Shown one piece after another: positions 12,384-24,838 of a stretch of DNA of 64,000 nucleotides (positions are counted from its first letter, which is position 1; every line of letters starts with the position of its first letter). The stretch is from Pseudomonadota bacterium (GTDB lineage Bacteria > Pseudomonadota > Gammaproteobacteria > Burkholderiales > Burkholderiaceae_C): contig JAFEEF010000007.1 in NCBI GenBank assembly GCA_018241265.1, forward strand, positions 34,693-98,692, given 5' to 3'. A program made the translations under genes and the position numbers. The notes beneath the pieces were generated by a model. It saw nothing but the letters and a program-made list of their open reading frames with translations, was not told the origin of the DNA and made no database searches.

Positions 12384-13094
12384 TCATGGCATGCGCACCC
12401 AGCGCAGTTCCATCGTGTCGTTCGGCCAGATCACGGCGTGCACGCTGCGGTTCATCGCCCACACCAGCGTGCGGCGGTAGAGCGGCACCAGCGCGAGGTC
12501 GTCGATCGCCATCTTCAACGCCGCGCCGACCATCGTGCGGCGGCGCACCAGATCGGGCTCGACACGCAGCGCATCGATCAGCGCGTCGAGCTGCGGATTC
12601 ACGTAGCGACCGCCGTTGAAGCTGCCGGCGCCATGCCCGTCGTAGCTGTGCAGGATCGCGTTCAGCGACGCCCACGCGTCCGTCGTCGGACTCCAGCCGA
12701 ACTCGGCGAAGCTCGCGGTCGCGCCGGTCAGCTTGGGGAAGAACTGGTTGGTCGCCGTCGAGCGCATCGTCGTGCGGATGCCGACCTGCGTCAGCATCGC
12801 GCTGATGGCCTGGCACACCGCCTCGCGCCAAGGGACGTTGACGCAATCGAAGGTCACCGCGAAGCCGTTCGGAAAGCCGGCCGGCTCGAGGCGGAACTGC
12901 TCGTCGCGACTCAGCAGCGACTCGTAGACCTGCGCGACGATGCGCGTGTGATACAGCAGCGCGATCGCATGCGGGTCCATCGTCTGCGGGTCGAAGGCGC
13001 TGGCGACGCGCAGCGTCGCGGCGTGCAGCATGCCGCAACCCAGCAGCGTCAAGCAGATCGGCAGCGCGACCAGCAGCTTCCGTATGGATCGCAT
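12384..13094 (-). pseudogene. Extracellular solute-binding protein (family 5) with internal deletion
   Basis: The frame codes 236 residues, less than half the roughly 500 expected for a peptide or opine binding lipoprotein. The N-terminus looks normal: basic residues, a hydrophobic core, lipobox LLGC, then LRVASAFDPQTMDPHA typical of mature family 5 proteins. Just after RLEPA (near base 12880) the sequence jumps to GFPNGFAVTFDC, which belongs two thirds of the way along such proteins. The C-terminal part with AVCQAISAMLTQVGI and FGWSPTTDAW then follows in frame. An in-frame loss of about 270-290 codons is the simplest reading. The protein would lack most of the ligand-binding lobes, so it is probably non-functional. 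It sits inside the gamma-glutamyl operon with no transporter genes beside it. The ATG at 13094 was preferred over a GTG at 13115. Confidence 0.8.
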
Positions 13095-13158
13095 GCGTGG
13101 GATGCTAACCCGCACGACGACGTTGCGTCATCGGTCCGGGCGGGCCTGGCGGTCCAAG

Positions 13159-14535
13159 TCAGATGATCTCGAAGTACCGCTTCAGCTCCCAGTCGGTCAC
13201 GCCGTCCAGCCACTGCCGCCACTCCCACTCGCGCGTCGCCGCGAAGTGATCGACGAAATCGTCGCCCAGCCAGTCGCGCGCGATCGCCGAGCCGCGGAAC
13301 GCGCGCGTCGTCTCGAACAAGGTGCGCGGCGCGCGCGGTATGTGCTCCGCCCCCTGGTTGGTGCCGGTGATCGGCGGCGTGTCCAGCTTCAGGCCTTGCT
13401 CGACGCCGTGCAGGCCGGCCGCGACGACCGCCGCCATCGCGAGGTACGGGTTGACGTCGGCGCCCGGGCAGCGCGTCTCGAGCCGCGTAGCCTTCGGGCT
13501 GCCGGCGAGCACGCGGAAGCTCGCGGTGCGGTTGTCGATGCCCCAGGTCGGCTTGACCGGCGCCCAGAAGCCGTCGACGAGCCGCTTGTAGCTGTTGATC
13601 GTCGGCCAGAACATCGGCGCGAACTGCAGCAGGCAGGCGACCTGCCCGGCGACATAGCTTTCGAACAACTTGCTCATGCCGCGCGGAGACTTGGCATCGT
13701 GGAAGACGTTGGCCTTGCCGTCCGACAGGCTCTGGTGGATGTGCCCGCTGCAGCCCGGATACTGCTGGCTCCACTTGGCCATGAAGCTCGGCATGATGCC
13801 GAAGCGCGCGCCGATCTCCTTGGCACCGGTCTTGAAGAGGATCGCGCGGTCGGCCGCCTCGAGCGCCTCGGAGAACAGGATCGCCACTTCGTAGACGCCC
13901 GGACCGGTCTCGGTGTGCAGGCCTTCGATCGGCACGCCGAACGCCGCCATCTCGTCCATCAGCGCGTTGAAGTACGGACGGTTGGCGCCCATGCGCAGCA
14001 GCGAGTAGCCGAACATGCCGGGCGTGATCGGCTCGGGCGCCACGCCCTGCTTCGCCGCCCAGGACTCCGGCGTTTCGGCGAAGTTGAACCATTCGAACTC
14101 CATGCCGCACATCGGCATCAGGCCGAGCTTCTCGGCGCGCTTCAGCACGCGCTTGAGGGTCTGGCGCGGGCAGATGGACAAGGGGCCGCCGCGTGCATCG
14201 ACGAAGTCGCCGAGGAAGAACGGCACGTCGCCGTCCCACGGCACGCGGCGCATCGTGTCCAGATCGAGCCTTGCCAGCGCGTCCGGAAAGCCGTGCTGCC
14301 AGCCGGTCAGCACGGTGTTGTCGTAGCAGACGTCCTGGCTGTCCCAGCCGAACACGACGTCGCAGAAGCCGAACCCGCCGGCCGGGGCCGGCTGCGCCGC
14401 GCCGAAGAACTTGTCGAGGTGCAGGTACTTGCCGCGCAGGATGCCGTCGATGTCGCTGACCGCAACCTTGACCTTCGCGCTGCCGCTGTCGCGCACGGCC
14501 TTGAGCGCCGGATGTTCCTTGTGCTTGGTGGCCAC
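13159..14535 (-). CDS. Glutamine synthetase family gamma-glutamyl ligase (PuuA/GlnA4-like)
   Basis: A 458-residue type I glutamine-synthetase fold enzyme. It keeps the ATP/glutamate motifs, including MEFEWFNF, GPGVYEVA, the GSGHIH-like CSGHIHQSL, and the NRTASFR/ETRCPGAD region. It departs from true GlnA in the N-terminus and in lacking the adenylylation-site C-terminal context. Such enzymes ligate glutamate to amines, for example putrescine (PuuA) or ethanolamine. It starts with GTG at 14535, supported by a GAGAGGA ribosome site 5 bases upstream. It is the first gene of the minus-strand operon whose later products would oxidise and then hydrolyse the gamma-glutamyl adduct. The amine substrate is not known. 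Confidence 0.85.
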   Translation of the reverse strand: MATKHKEHPALKAVRDSGSAKVKVAVSDIDGILRGKYLHLDKFFGAAQPAPAGGFGFCDVVFGWDSQDVCYDNTVLTGWQHGFPDALARLDLDTMRRVPWDGDVPFFLGDFVDARGGPLSICPRQTLKRVLKRAEKLGLMPMCGMEFEWFNFAETPESWAAKQGVAPEPITPGMFGYSLLRMGANRPYFNALMDEMAAFGVPIEGLHTETGPGVYEVAILFSEALEAADRAILFKTGAKEIGARFGIMPSFMAKWSQQYPGCSGHIHQSLSDGKANVFHDAKSPRGMSKLFESYVAGQVACLLQFAPMFWPTINSYKRLVDGFWAPVKPTWGIDNRTASFRVLAGSPKATRLETRCPGADVNPYLAMAAVVAAGLHGVEQGLKLDTPPITGTNQGAEHIPRAPRTLFETTRAFRGSAIARDWLGDDFVDHFAATREWEWRQWLDGVTDWELKRYFEII

Positions 14536-14643
14536 GGGTGTCCTCTCGTCACGGGTGCGGCCGCGAGTTTCACCTCAAAGTCGTCGACCGTGCAAAGGGT
14601 ATTCGACCGGATGGCGGCACGGTAGCCGGGCGCTTGCGCCTCC

Positions 14644-14659
14644 GTATCCCAAGAGATAC
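14644..14659. promoter_or_regulatory. Inverted repeat ahead of the toxin-antitoxin operon
   Basis: GTATC at 14644-14648 and GATAC at 14655-14659 form perfect arms around six bases, just 10 bases before the toxin ATG. TA operons are commonly autorepressed at such sites, and this one overlaps the likely core promoter. The assignment as operator is inference. Confidence 0.45.
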
Positions 14660-14668
14660 ACTACACCC

Positions 14669-14959
14669 ATGATCGAGGTGCGCCAGACCGCAGTCTACGA
14701 GGCATGGTTCGGGCGCCTGCGTGATCGACAGGCCAAGGCCCGCATCGACATCCGAATTCGCCGGCTTTCCCTCGGCAACGCCGGCGACGCCAAGCCCGTG
14801 GGTGAAGGCGTATCCGAGCTGCGCATCGACGTCGGCCCGGGCTATCGGGTCTACTACGTGCAACGGCAGACCACGCTGATCGTCCTGCTGGCCGGTGGAG
14901 ACAAGTCCACGCAGGACCGAGACATCCGCGCCGCTCACGCGTTGGCGCGCGACCTGTAG
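14669..14959 (+). CDS. RelE/HigB-superfamily toxin (Gp49-like, killer protein type)
   Basis: A 96-residue basic protein of the phage Gp49-like / addiction-module killer family. Typical features are the early W in AWFGRLRDRQAKARI, the GDAKPVGEGVSELRID core and GYRVYYVQ, followed by LLAGGDKSTQDRDI. These proteins are usually mRNA interferases acting on ribosomes or RNA. The gene is followed 9 bases later by its HTH antitoxin; toxin-first order is normal for this class. Longer upstream in-frame starts would run through the divergent ligase gene region and were rejected. Confidence 0.88.
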   Translation: MIEVRQTAVYEAWFGRLRDRQAKARIDIRIRRLSLGNAGDAKPVGEGVSELRIDVGPGYRVYYVQRQTTLIVLLAGGDKSTQDRDIRAAHALARDL

Positions 14960-14968
14960 GAGTACGAC

Positions 14969-15277
14969 ATGGTGTCCAAGACCCGAACGACTGCCTGGGA
15001 TCCGGCAGCGCATTTGCAAACGGAAGAGGATCAAGCCGCCTATCTCGAGGCGGCACTCGAGGAAGGCGATGCGGCGCTGGTAGCCGCGGCCTTGGGCGAC
15101 ATCGCTCGAGCCCGGGGTATGACGCAATTGGCTCGGGACACCGGGCTGGGCCGGGAAAGCCTGTACAAGGCGTTATCGGCTACCGGGAATCCCGAGCTCG
15201 CCACGGTTTTGAAAGTAGTGTCCGCGCTGGGCCTGCGGCTGCACGCGACAACGTCGGACGACAAAGCGGCGGCGTGA
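14969..15277 (+). CDS. HigA-like HTH antitoxin
   Basis: A 102-residue antitoxin of the putative addiction module antidote family. An acidic N-terminal region (EEDQAAYLEAALEEGD) precedes a helix-turn-helix of Xre type: MTQLARDTGLGRESLYKALS, then NPELATVLKVVSALGL. It should neutralise the toxin encoded just upstream and repress the operon with it. The ribosome site GTAGGAG lies 6 bases before the ATG. The pair stands alone between two metabolic operons. Confidence 0.9.
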   Translation: MVSKTRTTAWDPAAHLQTEEDQAAYLEAALEEGDAALVAAALGDIARARGMTQLARDTGLGRESLYKALSATGNPELATVLKVVSALGLRLHATTSDDKAAA

Positions 15278-15288
15278 GCGCCGCGTGG

Positions 15289-16398
15289 TCACTCTGAGCG
15301 TCCGATCCCCATCTCCTCCATCGCCTCCCGCACCGCCGCCACGGCCTGCCGCATCTCGTTGCGACCGATCGCGCCGATGCAGCCGACGCGGAAGGTCTCG
15401 ACCTGCGTCAGCTTGCCCGGATAGAGGATGAAGCCGCGCCGCTTGGCCGCCTCGTAGAAGGTCCTGAAGTCGTAGCGCGGGTGGGCAGGCGCGTGGAAGG
15501 TCACGATGATCGGCGCCTGCAGCGCCGGCTCGAGGAACGGCCGCAGGCCGAGCGCGGTCATGCCGTCGATCAGCGTGCGGCAGTTGTCGGTGTAGCGCGC
15601 CAGCCGCGCCGGCCGGCCGCCCTCCTCGTCGAACTGGCGCAAGGCTTCGAGCAGTGCGGCGACGACGTGGGTCGGCGGCGTGAAGCGCCATTGCCCGGTC
15701 TTCTCCATGTAGGCGTGCTGGTCGTGCAGGTCCATCGCGAGCGACTGCGAGCGCCCTTCGCAATCGGCCAGCACGGCCTTGCGGATGAAGACGAAGCCCA
15801 TGCCGGGCACGCCCTCGAGGCACTTGCCGCTGGCGGCGATCAGCGCGTCGAAGCGGACCTCGCGCGCATCGATAGCCAGCGCCGCGAACGAGCTCATCGC
15901 GTCGACGATCAGCCCGCGGCCATGGCGCGCACAGACGTCGGCGACGGCCGCCAGCGGGTTCAGCACGCCGGTGCCGGTTTCGCAGTGGATCAGGCCGACA
16001 TGCGTGATCGACGCATCGGCCGCCAGCCGCGCATCGAGCTCGGCCGGCGACACCGCCGCGTCTTCCGCATGCGGAACGATCGTCGTGCGGCGGCCCATCA
16101 GCGTCGACAGGCGCGCCAGGCGCTTGCAATACGCGCCGTTGTCGAGCACGAGGATGTGTCCGTCGCGCGGCACGACGGTCGCGACGGCGGCTTCGACCGA
16201 GAACGTGCCGCTGCCCTGCAACGGCACGACGACGTGCGATTCGGCGCCATGCACGATCGCGAGCAGCCGTGCGCGCAGGTCGGCGGTCAGGCGGTTGAAG
16301 TCGGCGTCCCATGAACCCCAGTCGCGCAGCATCGCGAGCTTGGTGCGCAAGGTCGTCGTCAGCGGTCCGGGCGTGAGCAGGATGGCGTCGCGGTCCAC
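15289..16398 (-). CDS. phnW: 2-aminoethylphosphonate:pyruvate aminotransferase
   Basis: A 369-residue class V PLP aminotransferase that converts 2-aminoethylphosphonate and pyruvate to phosphonoacetaldehyde and alanine. The start [10 protein letters not shown] is typical of PhnW. PLP contacts are seen at D166 in LIVDAMSSF and the Schiff-base lysine K192 in AASGKCLEG, with [10 protein letters not shown] near the C-terminus. The gene begins with GTG at 16398, backed by a strong AAGGAGA site 6 bases upstream. It ends the minus-strand phn operon after the transporter and nitrilase genes. Its product feeds PhnY and PhnA, encoded on the opposite strand. Its TGA is convergent with the antitoxin gene, 11 bases apart. 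Confidence 0.94.
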   Translation of the reverse strand: MDRDAILLTPGPLTTTLRTKLAMLRDWGSWDADFNRLTADLRARLLAIVHGAESHVVVPLQGSGTFSVEAAVATVVPRDGHILVLDNGAYCKRLARLSTLMGRRTTIVPHAEDAAVSPAELDARLAADASITHVGLIHCETGTGVLNPLAAVADVCARHGRGLIVDAMSSFAALAIDAREVRFDALIAASGKCLEGVPGMGFVFIRKAVLADCEGRSQSLAMDLHDQHAYMEKTGQWRFTPPTHVVAALLEALRQFDEEGGRPARLARYTDNCRTLIDGMTALGLRPFLEPALQAPIIVTFHAPAHPRYDFRTFYEAAKRRGFILYPGKLTQVETFRVGCIGAIGRNEMRQAVAAVREAMEEMGIGRSE

Positions 16399-16420
16399 GG
16401 TGTCTCCTTCTTTGGTGCGT

Positions 16421-17221
16421 TCAGCCTCTCAGCGGCGTCCAAGCGTACGAGCGCTCGCCCAGCGTGAAGACCGCGATGCCGGCCTCGTCGCGCGGCAGCT
16501 TCAGCAACATCTCGCCGTCGGGCGCATAGACCTTGCTCTCGCCGAGCCAGGTCGACTCGGGCGTGTTCAGCGCCATCGGCCAGTTGCTCTGCACGACGTG
16601 CACGCCGAGCCGCCGCGCGAGCAGCGCGGTGCCGATCTCGTAGCCGAGGTCGCTCGAATCCGCGCCGTCGGGCAGGATCGTCCCCGGGGGATGGCCGACC
16701 AGCGACGGCCAGAACACGAGGTCGGGCGCCTCGGCCTGCCACTGCAACGCGATCGCTTCGAGATCGTCGATCTCGCGGCACATCACGGTCGAGCACGACC
16801 GCCCCGCAAACGGCGCGATCGGGCGCTCGGTACCGGCCCGGAAGAAGGTCTGCTCGGCCGGCGTCAGGCCGTTCTTCGAGACCGTCAGCGCGATCTCGCC
16901 GTCGGCGGCGACGAAGACGTAGCTGTCGAGGATCGCGCCATCGTCGGCGAACGTCGGCATGCCGATCGTGCAGGCGATGCCATGCTGCCGGCACGCCGTC
17001 TGCACGCGCGCCATCGCGGCGTCGACGGTGGCCGGCACCGCCTCTTCGCGGATGCCGCGGTGAAAGCCGGTCAATGCCAGCTCGGGCAGCGCGCAGACCG
17101 CCGCGCCTTGCGCGGCGGCGAGTGCCAGCACGTCCAGGATGAGCTCGACGTTCTCGTCGGTCTTCCACTTCATCGGCGGCTGGACGATCGCCAGGCGCAG
17201 TTCTTCGTTCGTTGCGGTCAT
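16421..17221 (-). CDS. Carbon-nitrogen hydrolase (nitrilase superfamily) in the phn operon
   Basis: A 266-residue nitrilase-superfamily hydrolase. The Glu-Lys-Cys triad is present: E47 in [10 protein letters not shown]116 in SKNGLTP and C148 in VMCREID. There is no signal peptide, so it is cytoplasmic. Its ATG overlaps the permease stop (ATGA), and only 22 bases separate it from phnW, so it is clearly part of the transport and PhnW operon. The reaction is unknown. An amidase acting on an N-acyl or amide form of aminoethylphosphonate is possible, but I infer this from position only. A housekeeping omega-amidase or N-carbamoyl hydrolase is the alternative. Confidence 0.85.
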   Translation of the reverse strand: MTATNEELRLAIVQPPMKWKTDENVELILDVLALAAAQGAAVCALPELALTGFHRGIREEAVPATVDAAMARVQTACRQHGIACTIGMPTFADDGAILDSYVFVAADGEIALTVSKNGLTPAEQTFFRAGTERPIAPFAGRSCSTVMCREIDDLEAIALQWQAEAPDLVFWPSLVGHPPGTILPDGADSSDLGYEIGTALLARRLGVHVVQSNWPMALNTPESTWLGESKVYAPDGEMLLKLPRDEAGIAVFTLGERSYAWTPLRG

Positions 17222-18939
17222 CGAGAGGTCGTGTTGCGCCAGGCCTGGGTGCGGCGCTCGACCCACCAGCCGAGCGCGATGAAGAGCAGCGTGACGACGG
17301 TCGACCCGGCGGTGATCAGCATCGCACAGGCGGCCGCCGGGCCGGCGTCGCCGGCTTCGTCGAGGTTCAGGATCGCGACCGCGGCGACCTTGGTATCGGG
17401 CGAATAGAGGAACACGACCGCCGAGATCGTCGTCATCGCATTGATGAAGAAGTAGCGCGCGATGTCGATCAGGGTCGGCGTGCAGATCGGCAAGGTGACG
17501 CGCCAGAAGGTCTTGAAGAACGGCACCTTGAGCGATGCCGACACCGACTCGAACTCGTCGTCGAGCTGCTTCAGCGCGGTGACCGCGGTCAGGTGGCCGG
17601 TGGTGTAGAAGTGCGCGATGGTGCAGATCACGAGGATCGGCATCGTGCCGTAGAGGAAGTGCAGCGGATTCCCCGGCGCATTGAAGAAGAAGATGTAGCC
17701 GAGGCCGAGCACGAGGCCCGGCACCGCCATCGGCAAGGTGGCGAGCAGGCGCAGCAGCGGCCGCATCGACGCCAGGCCGCGCGTCTTCTCGAGCAGGTAG
17801 GCGCCGACGAAGACGATCACGGTGCCGAACAGCGCCGTGCCGGCCGCCAGCTCGACGCTGTTGACGAACGCGCTGCCGACCTCGGCGTCGACCAGGCCCA
17901 TCGTGTAGTGGCGCAAGGTCGGCTTCAGGTTGTAGGGCCAGAAGCTCGCGAACGATGCGAACGCGGCCATGCCGATCATCGCCAGCATCAGCGCACTGAC
18001 GACGACCGCATAGCCCGTCATCGCGGCATCGAAGCCGCGCGCGGGCTTGGGCCGGTACGGCACCGCGCGGGCACCGAGCATCGCGGTGCGCTGGCGCTGC
18101 ACCAGCGCGTCGATCACGAACGCCAGCACCGCCGGCGTCAGCAGCAAGAGGCCGACGACCGCGCCGCGCTGGAAGTCCTGCTGGCCGATGACGAGCTTGA
18201 ACACGTCGGTCGCCAGCATGTTGAAGTTGCCGCCGATCACCTTCGGTATGCCGAAGTCGGTGATCACGAGCGTGAAAGCGACCAGCGCCGCCGAGATCAG
18301 ACCGTACTTCGCGCCCGGCAAGGTGATCGTGAAGAAGCGCCGGCGCGTGCTCGTGCCCATCGCCGCGGCGGCCTCGTAGAGCCGCGCGTCGGCGAGCGAC
18401 AGCGCCGACAGCAGGATCATCACCAAATGCGGGAAGACCGCGAAGCATTCGGCGATCGCGATGCCCGGTGCGCCGTAGATCGTGTCCCCGCCCAGCGCCT
18501 GGATCACGCCGCGCGCCAGCCCCTGGTTGCCGAACCAGTAGATCAACGAGAGTGCCGACAGCAGCGACGGCGCGAGCAGCGGCACCAGTGCGATCGTGCG
18601 GAACAGGCTCTTGGCCGGCATGCAACTGCGTGACAGCGCATAGGCGTAGCCGAACGCGAGCGGCACGCTGATCACGGTGACGAGCAGCGCGACGCCGACG
18701 CTGTGGCCCAGCGATGCGCGCAGCGCCGGCGTGGCGAGGTAGCTGACGAAGTTGGCGATGCCGTTGAACGCGCCGCTCTTGTCCTGCACCGACTTGACGA
18801 GGATCGCGACCAGCGGCAGCGCGAGGAACACGACGAGGGCGAGCGCGATCAGGAAGAGCGCGGCATGCGCGACCCAATCGGTCCAGTGCGCGCGCTGGCG
18901 CAGGGTCGTCGTGGCGGGCGCGGGCAGCACCGCGGACAT
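17218..18939 (-). CDS. phnU: 2-aminoethylphosphonate ABC transporter permease (double MetI domain)
   Basis: A 573-residue inner-membrane protein with two consecutive binding-protein-dependent permease domains. About a dozen hydrophobic segments are visible, starting with AALFLIALALVVFLALPLVAILV near residue 30. EAA-type loops in each half contact the ATPase: EAAAAMGTSTRRRFFTITLP and SVSASLKVPFFKTFWRVTLP. The length matches the fused permease of the Burkholderia-type aminoethylphosphonate importer. It lies 13 bases after the ATPase gene and overlaps the nitrilase gene by 4 bases. Confidence 0.9.
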   Translation of the reverse strand: MSAVLPAPATTTLRQRAHWTDWVAHAALFLIALALVVFLALPLVAILVKSVQDKSGAFNGIANFVSYLATPALRASLGHSVGVALLVTVISVPLAFGYAYALSRSCMPAKSLFRTIALVPLLAPSLLSALSLIYWFGNQGLARGVIQALGGDTIYGAPGIAIAECFAVFPHLVMILLSALSLADARLYEAAAAMGTSTRRRFFTITLPGAKYGLISAALVAFTLVITDFGIPKVIGGNFNMLATDVFKLVIGQQDFQRGAVVGLLLLTPAVLAFVIDALVQRQRTAMLGARAVPYRPKPARGFDAAMTGYAVVVSALMLAMIGMAAFASFASFWPYNLKPTLRHYTMGLVDAEVGSAFVNSVELAAGTALFGTVIVFVGAYLLEKTRGLASMRPLLRLLATLPMAVPGLVLGLGYIFFFNAPGNPLHFLYGTMPILVICTIAHFYTTGHLTAVTALKQLDDEFESVSASLKVPFFKTFWRVTLPICTPTLIDIARYFFINAMTTISAVVFLYSPDTKVAAVAILNLDEAGDAGPAAACAMLITAGSTVVTLLFIALGWWVERRTQAWRNTTSR

Positions 18940-18952
18940 GGCCGGGCCGCTC

Positions 18953-20044
18953 CTAGAACACCCGCATCCGGTCGCTGCGCAGCGCGAGCTGCAGCCGCGC
19001 GCCGACGCGCACGCCGAGGTCGTGCATCTGGTTCAGCGAGTACGACACGAGCAGCGGCTGACCGTCGAGTTCGTCGACCTGCATCTGCGCCATGCAGAGC
19101 CCGCCGAGGAACTCGACGCCGCGCACCTCGCCCCAGACGCGATTCGGCAAGCCGTCGAGCACGCCGTCGGCGACGCGGTCCTCCGGTCGCAGATAGACCT
19201 GCACCGGATCGCCCGCGGCCGGCGCGGCGCAATGGCTGCCGCCCTGCAGATCGAGCCGGCCGACGCGAAACCGCCCCTGCCCGAGCGCACTGCCCTGCAG
19301 CACGTTGATCTTGCCGATGAACTTCGCGACGAACGGCGTTGCCGGACGCTCGTAGACGTCGAGCGCGGTGCCGATCTGCTCGATGACGCCCTGGTTCATC
19401 ACGACGATGCGATCGGCGATCGCGAGCGCCTCTTCCTGATCGTGCGTCACCATGATGGTCGTGACGCCGAGCCGCTGCTGCAAGGTGCGGATCTCCTGGC
19501 GCAGGTGCACGCGCACGATCGCGTCCAGCGCCGACAGCGGCTCGTCGAGCAACAGCAAACCCGGCGACGTCGCGAGCGCACGCGCCAGCGCGATGCGCTG
19601 CTGCTGGCCGCCCGACAGCTGCGCCGGGAACTTCGCGCCGCTGCCCGGCAGGCCGACGAGCTGCAGCAGCTCGTCGACGCGCGCCGCGACCTTCGCCCGC
19701 GGCTGCTTGCGGTTGACGAGCCCATAGGCCACGTTGGCCGCGACCGTCAGGTTCGGGAACAGCGCATACGACTGGAACACGATGCCGTAGTCGCGCTCGG
19801 CCGGCGGCAGCCGCGAGATGTCGCGCCCACCCTGCAGCACCCGCCCGCCGCTCTGCGTCTCGAGCCCGGCGATGATGCGCAAGAGCGTCGTCTTGCCGCA
19901 GCCCGACGGCCCGAGGAAGCAGACGAACTCGCCCTTGTCGATCGACAGATCGATGTCGCGCAGCGCCTGGAACGCACCGAAGGACTTGCGTATGCCTTCG
20001 AGCCGGAGGTACGGCCCGTTCATCGGCGGACTCGCGGCAGCCAT
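18953..20044 (-). CDS. phnT: 2-aminoethylphosphonate ABC transporter ATPase
   Basis: A 363-residue ABC ATPase of the spermidine/iron/phosphonate type. Walker A GPSGCGKT is at 45-52, the Q-loop in VFQSYALFP, signature LSGGQQQR at 143-150, Walker B LLLLDEPLSALD near 164, and the switch histidine in THDQEEAL. A C-terminal TOBE-like region (about 270-360) is a likely regulatory domain. The gene lies between the binding protein and permease genes with gaps of 14 and 13 bases. The ATG at 20044 and one at 20023 are both possible starts. Confidence 0.92.
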   Translation of the reverse strand: MAAASPPMNGPYLRLEGIRKSFGAFQALRDIDLSIDKGEFVCFLGPSGCGKTTLLRIIAGLETQSGGRVLQGGRDISRLPPAERDYGIVFQSYALFPNLTVAANVAYGLVNRKQPRAKVAARVDELLQLVGLPGSGAKFPAQLSGGQQQRIALARALATSPGLLLLDEPLSALDAIVRVHLRQEIRTLQQRLGVTTIMVTHDQEEALAIADRIVVMNQGVIEQIGTALDVYERPATPFVAKFIGKINVLQGSALGQGRFRVGRLDLQGGSHCAAPAAGDPVQVYLRPEDRVADGVLDGLPNRVWGEVRGVEFLGGLCMAQMQVDELDGQPLLVSYSLNQMHDLGVRVGARLQLALRSDRMRVF

Positions 20045-20058
20045 CGCGGGCGAGCCGG

Positions 20059-24783
<4,725 letters not shown>

Positions 24784-24838
24784 GCTGCATCGGCATGTAC
24801 CGGGCCAGCCGCCGCTCCCGAGGAGCCCAGCCTCTCCG

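Noticed and set aside
14411..14668. Upstream extension of the toxin frame to 14411
   Set aside because: It would overlap the start of the ligase gene and adds residues unlike the compact toxin family.
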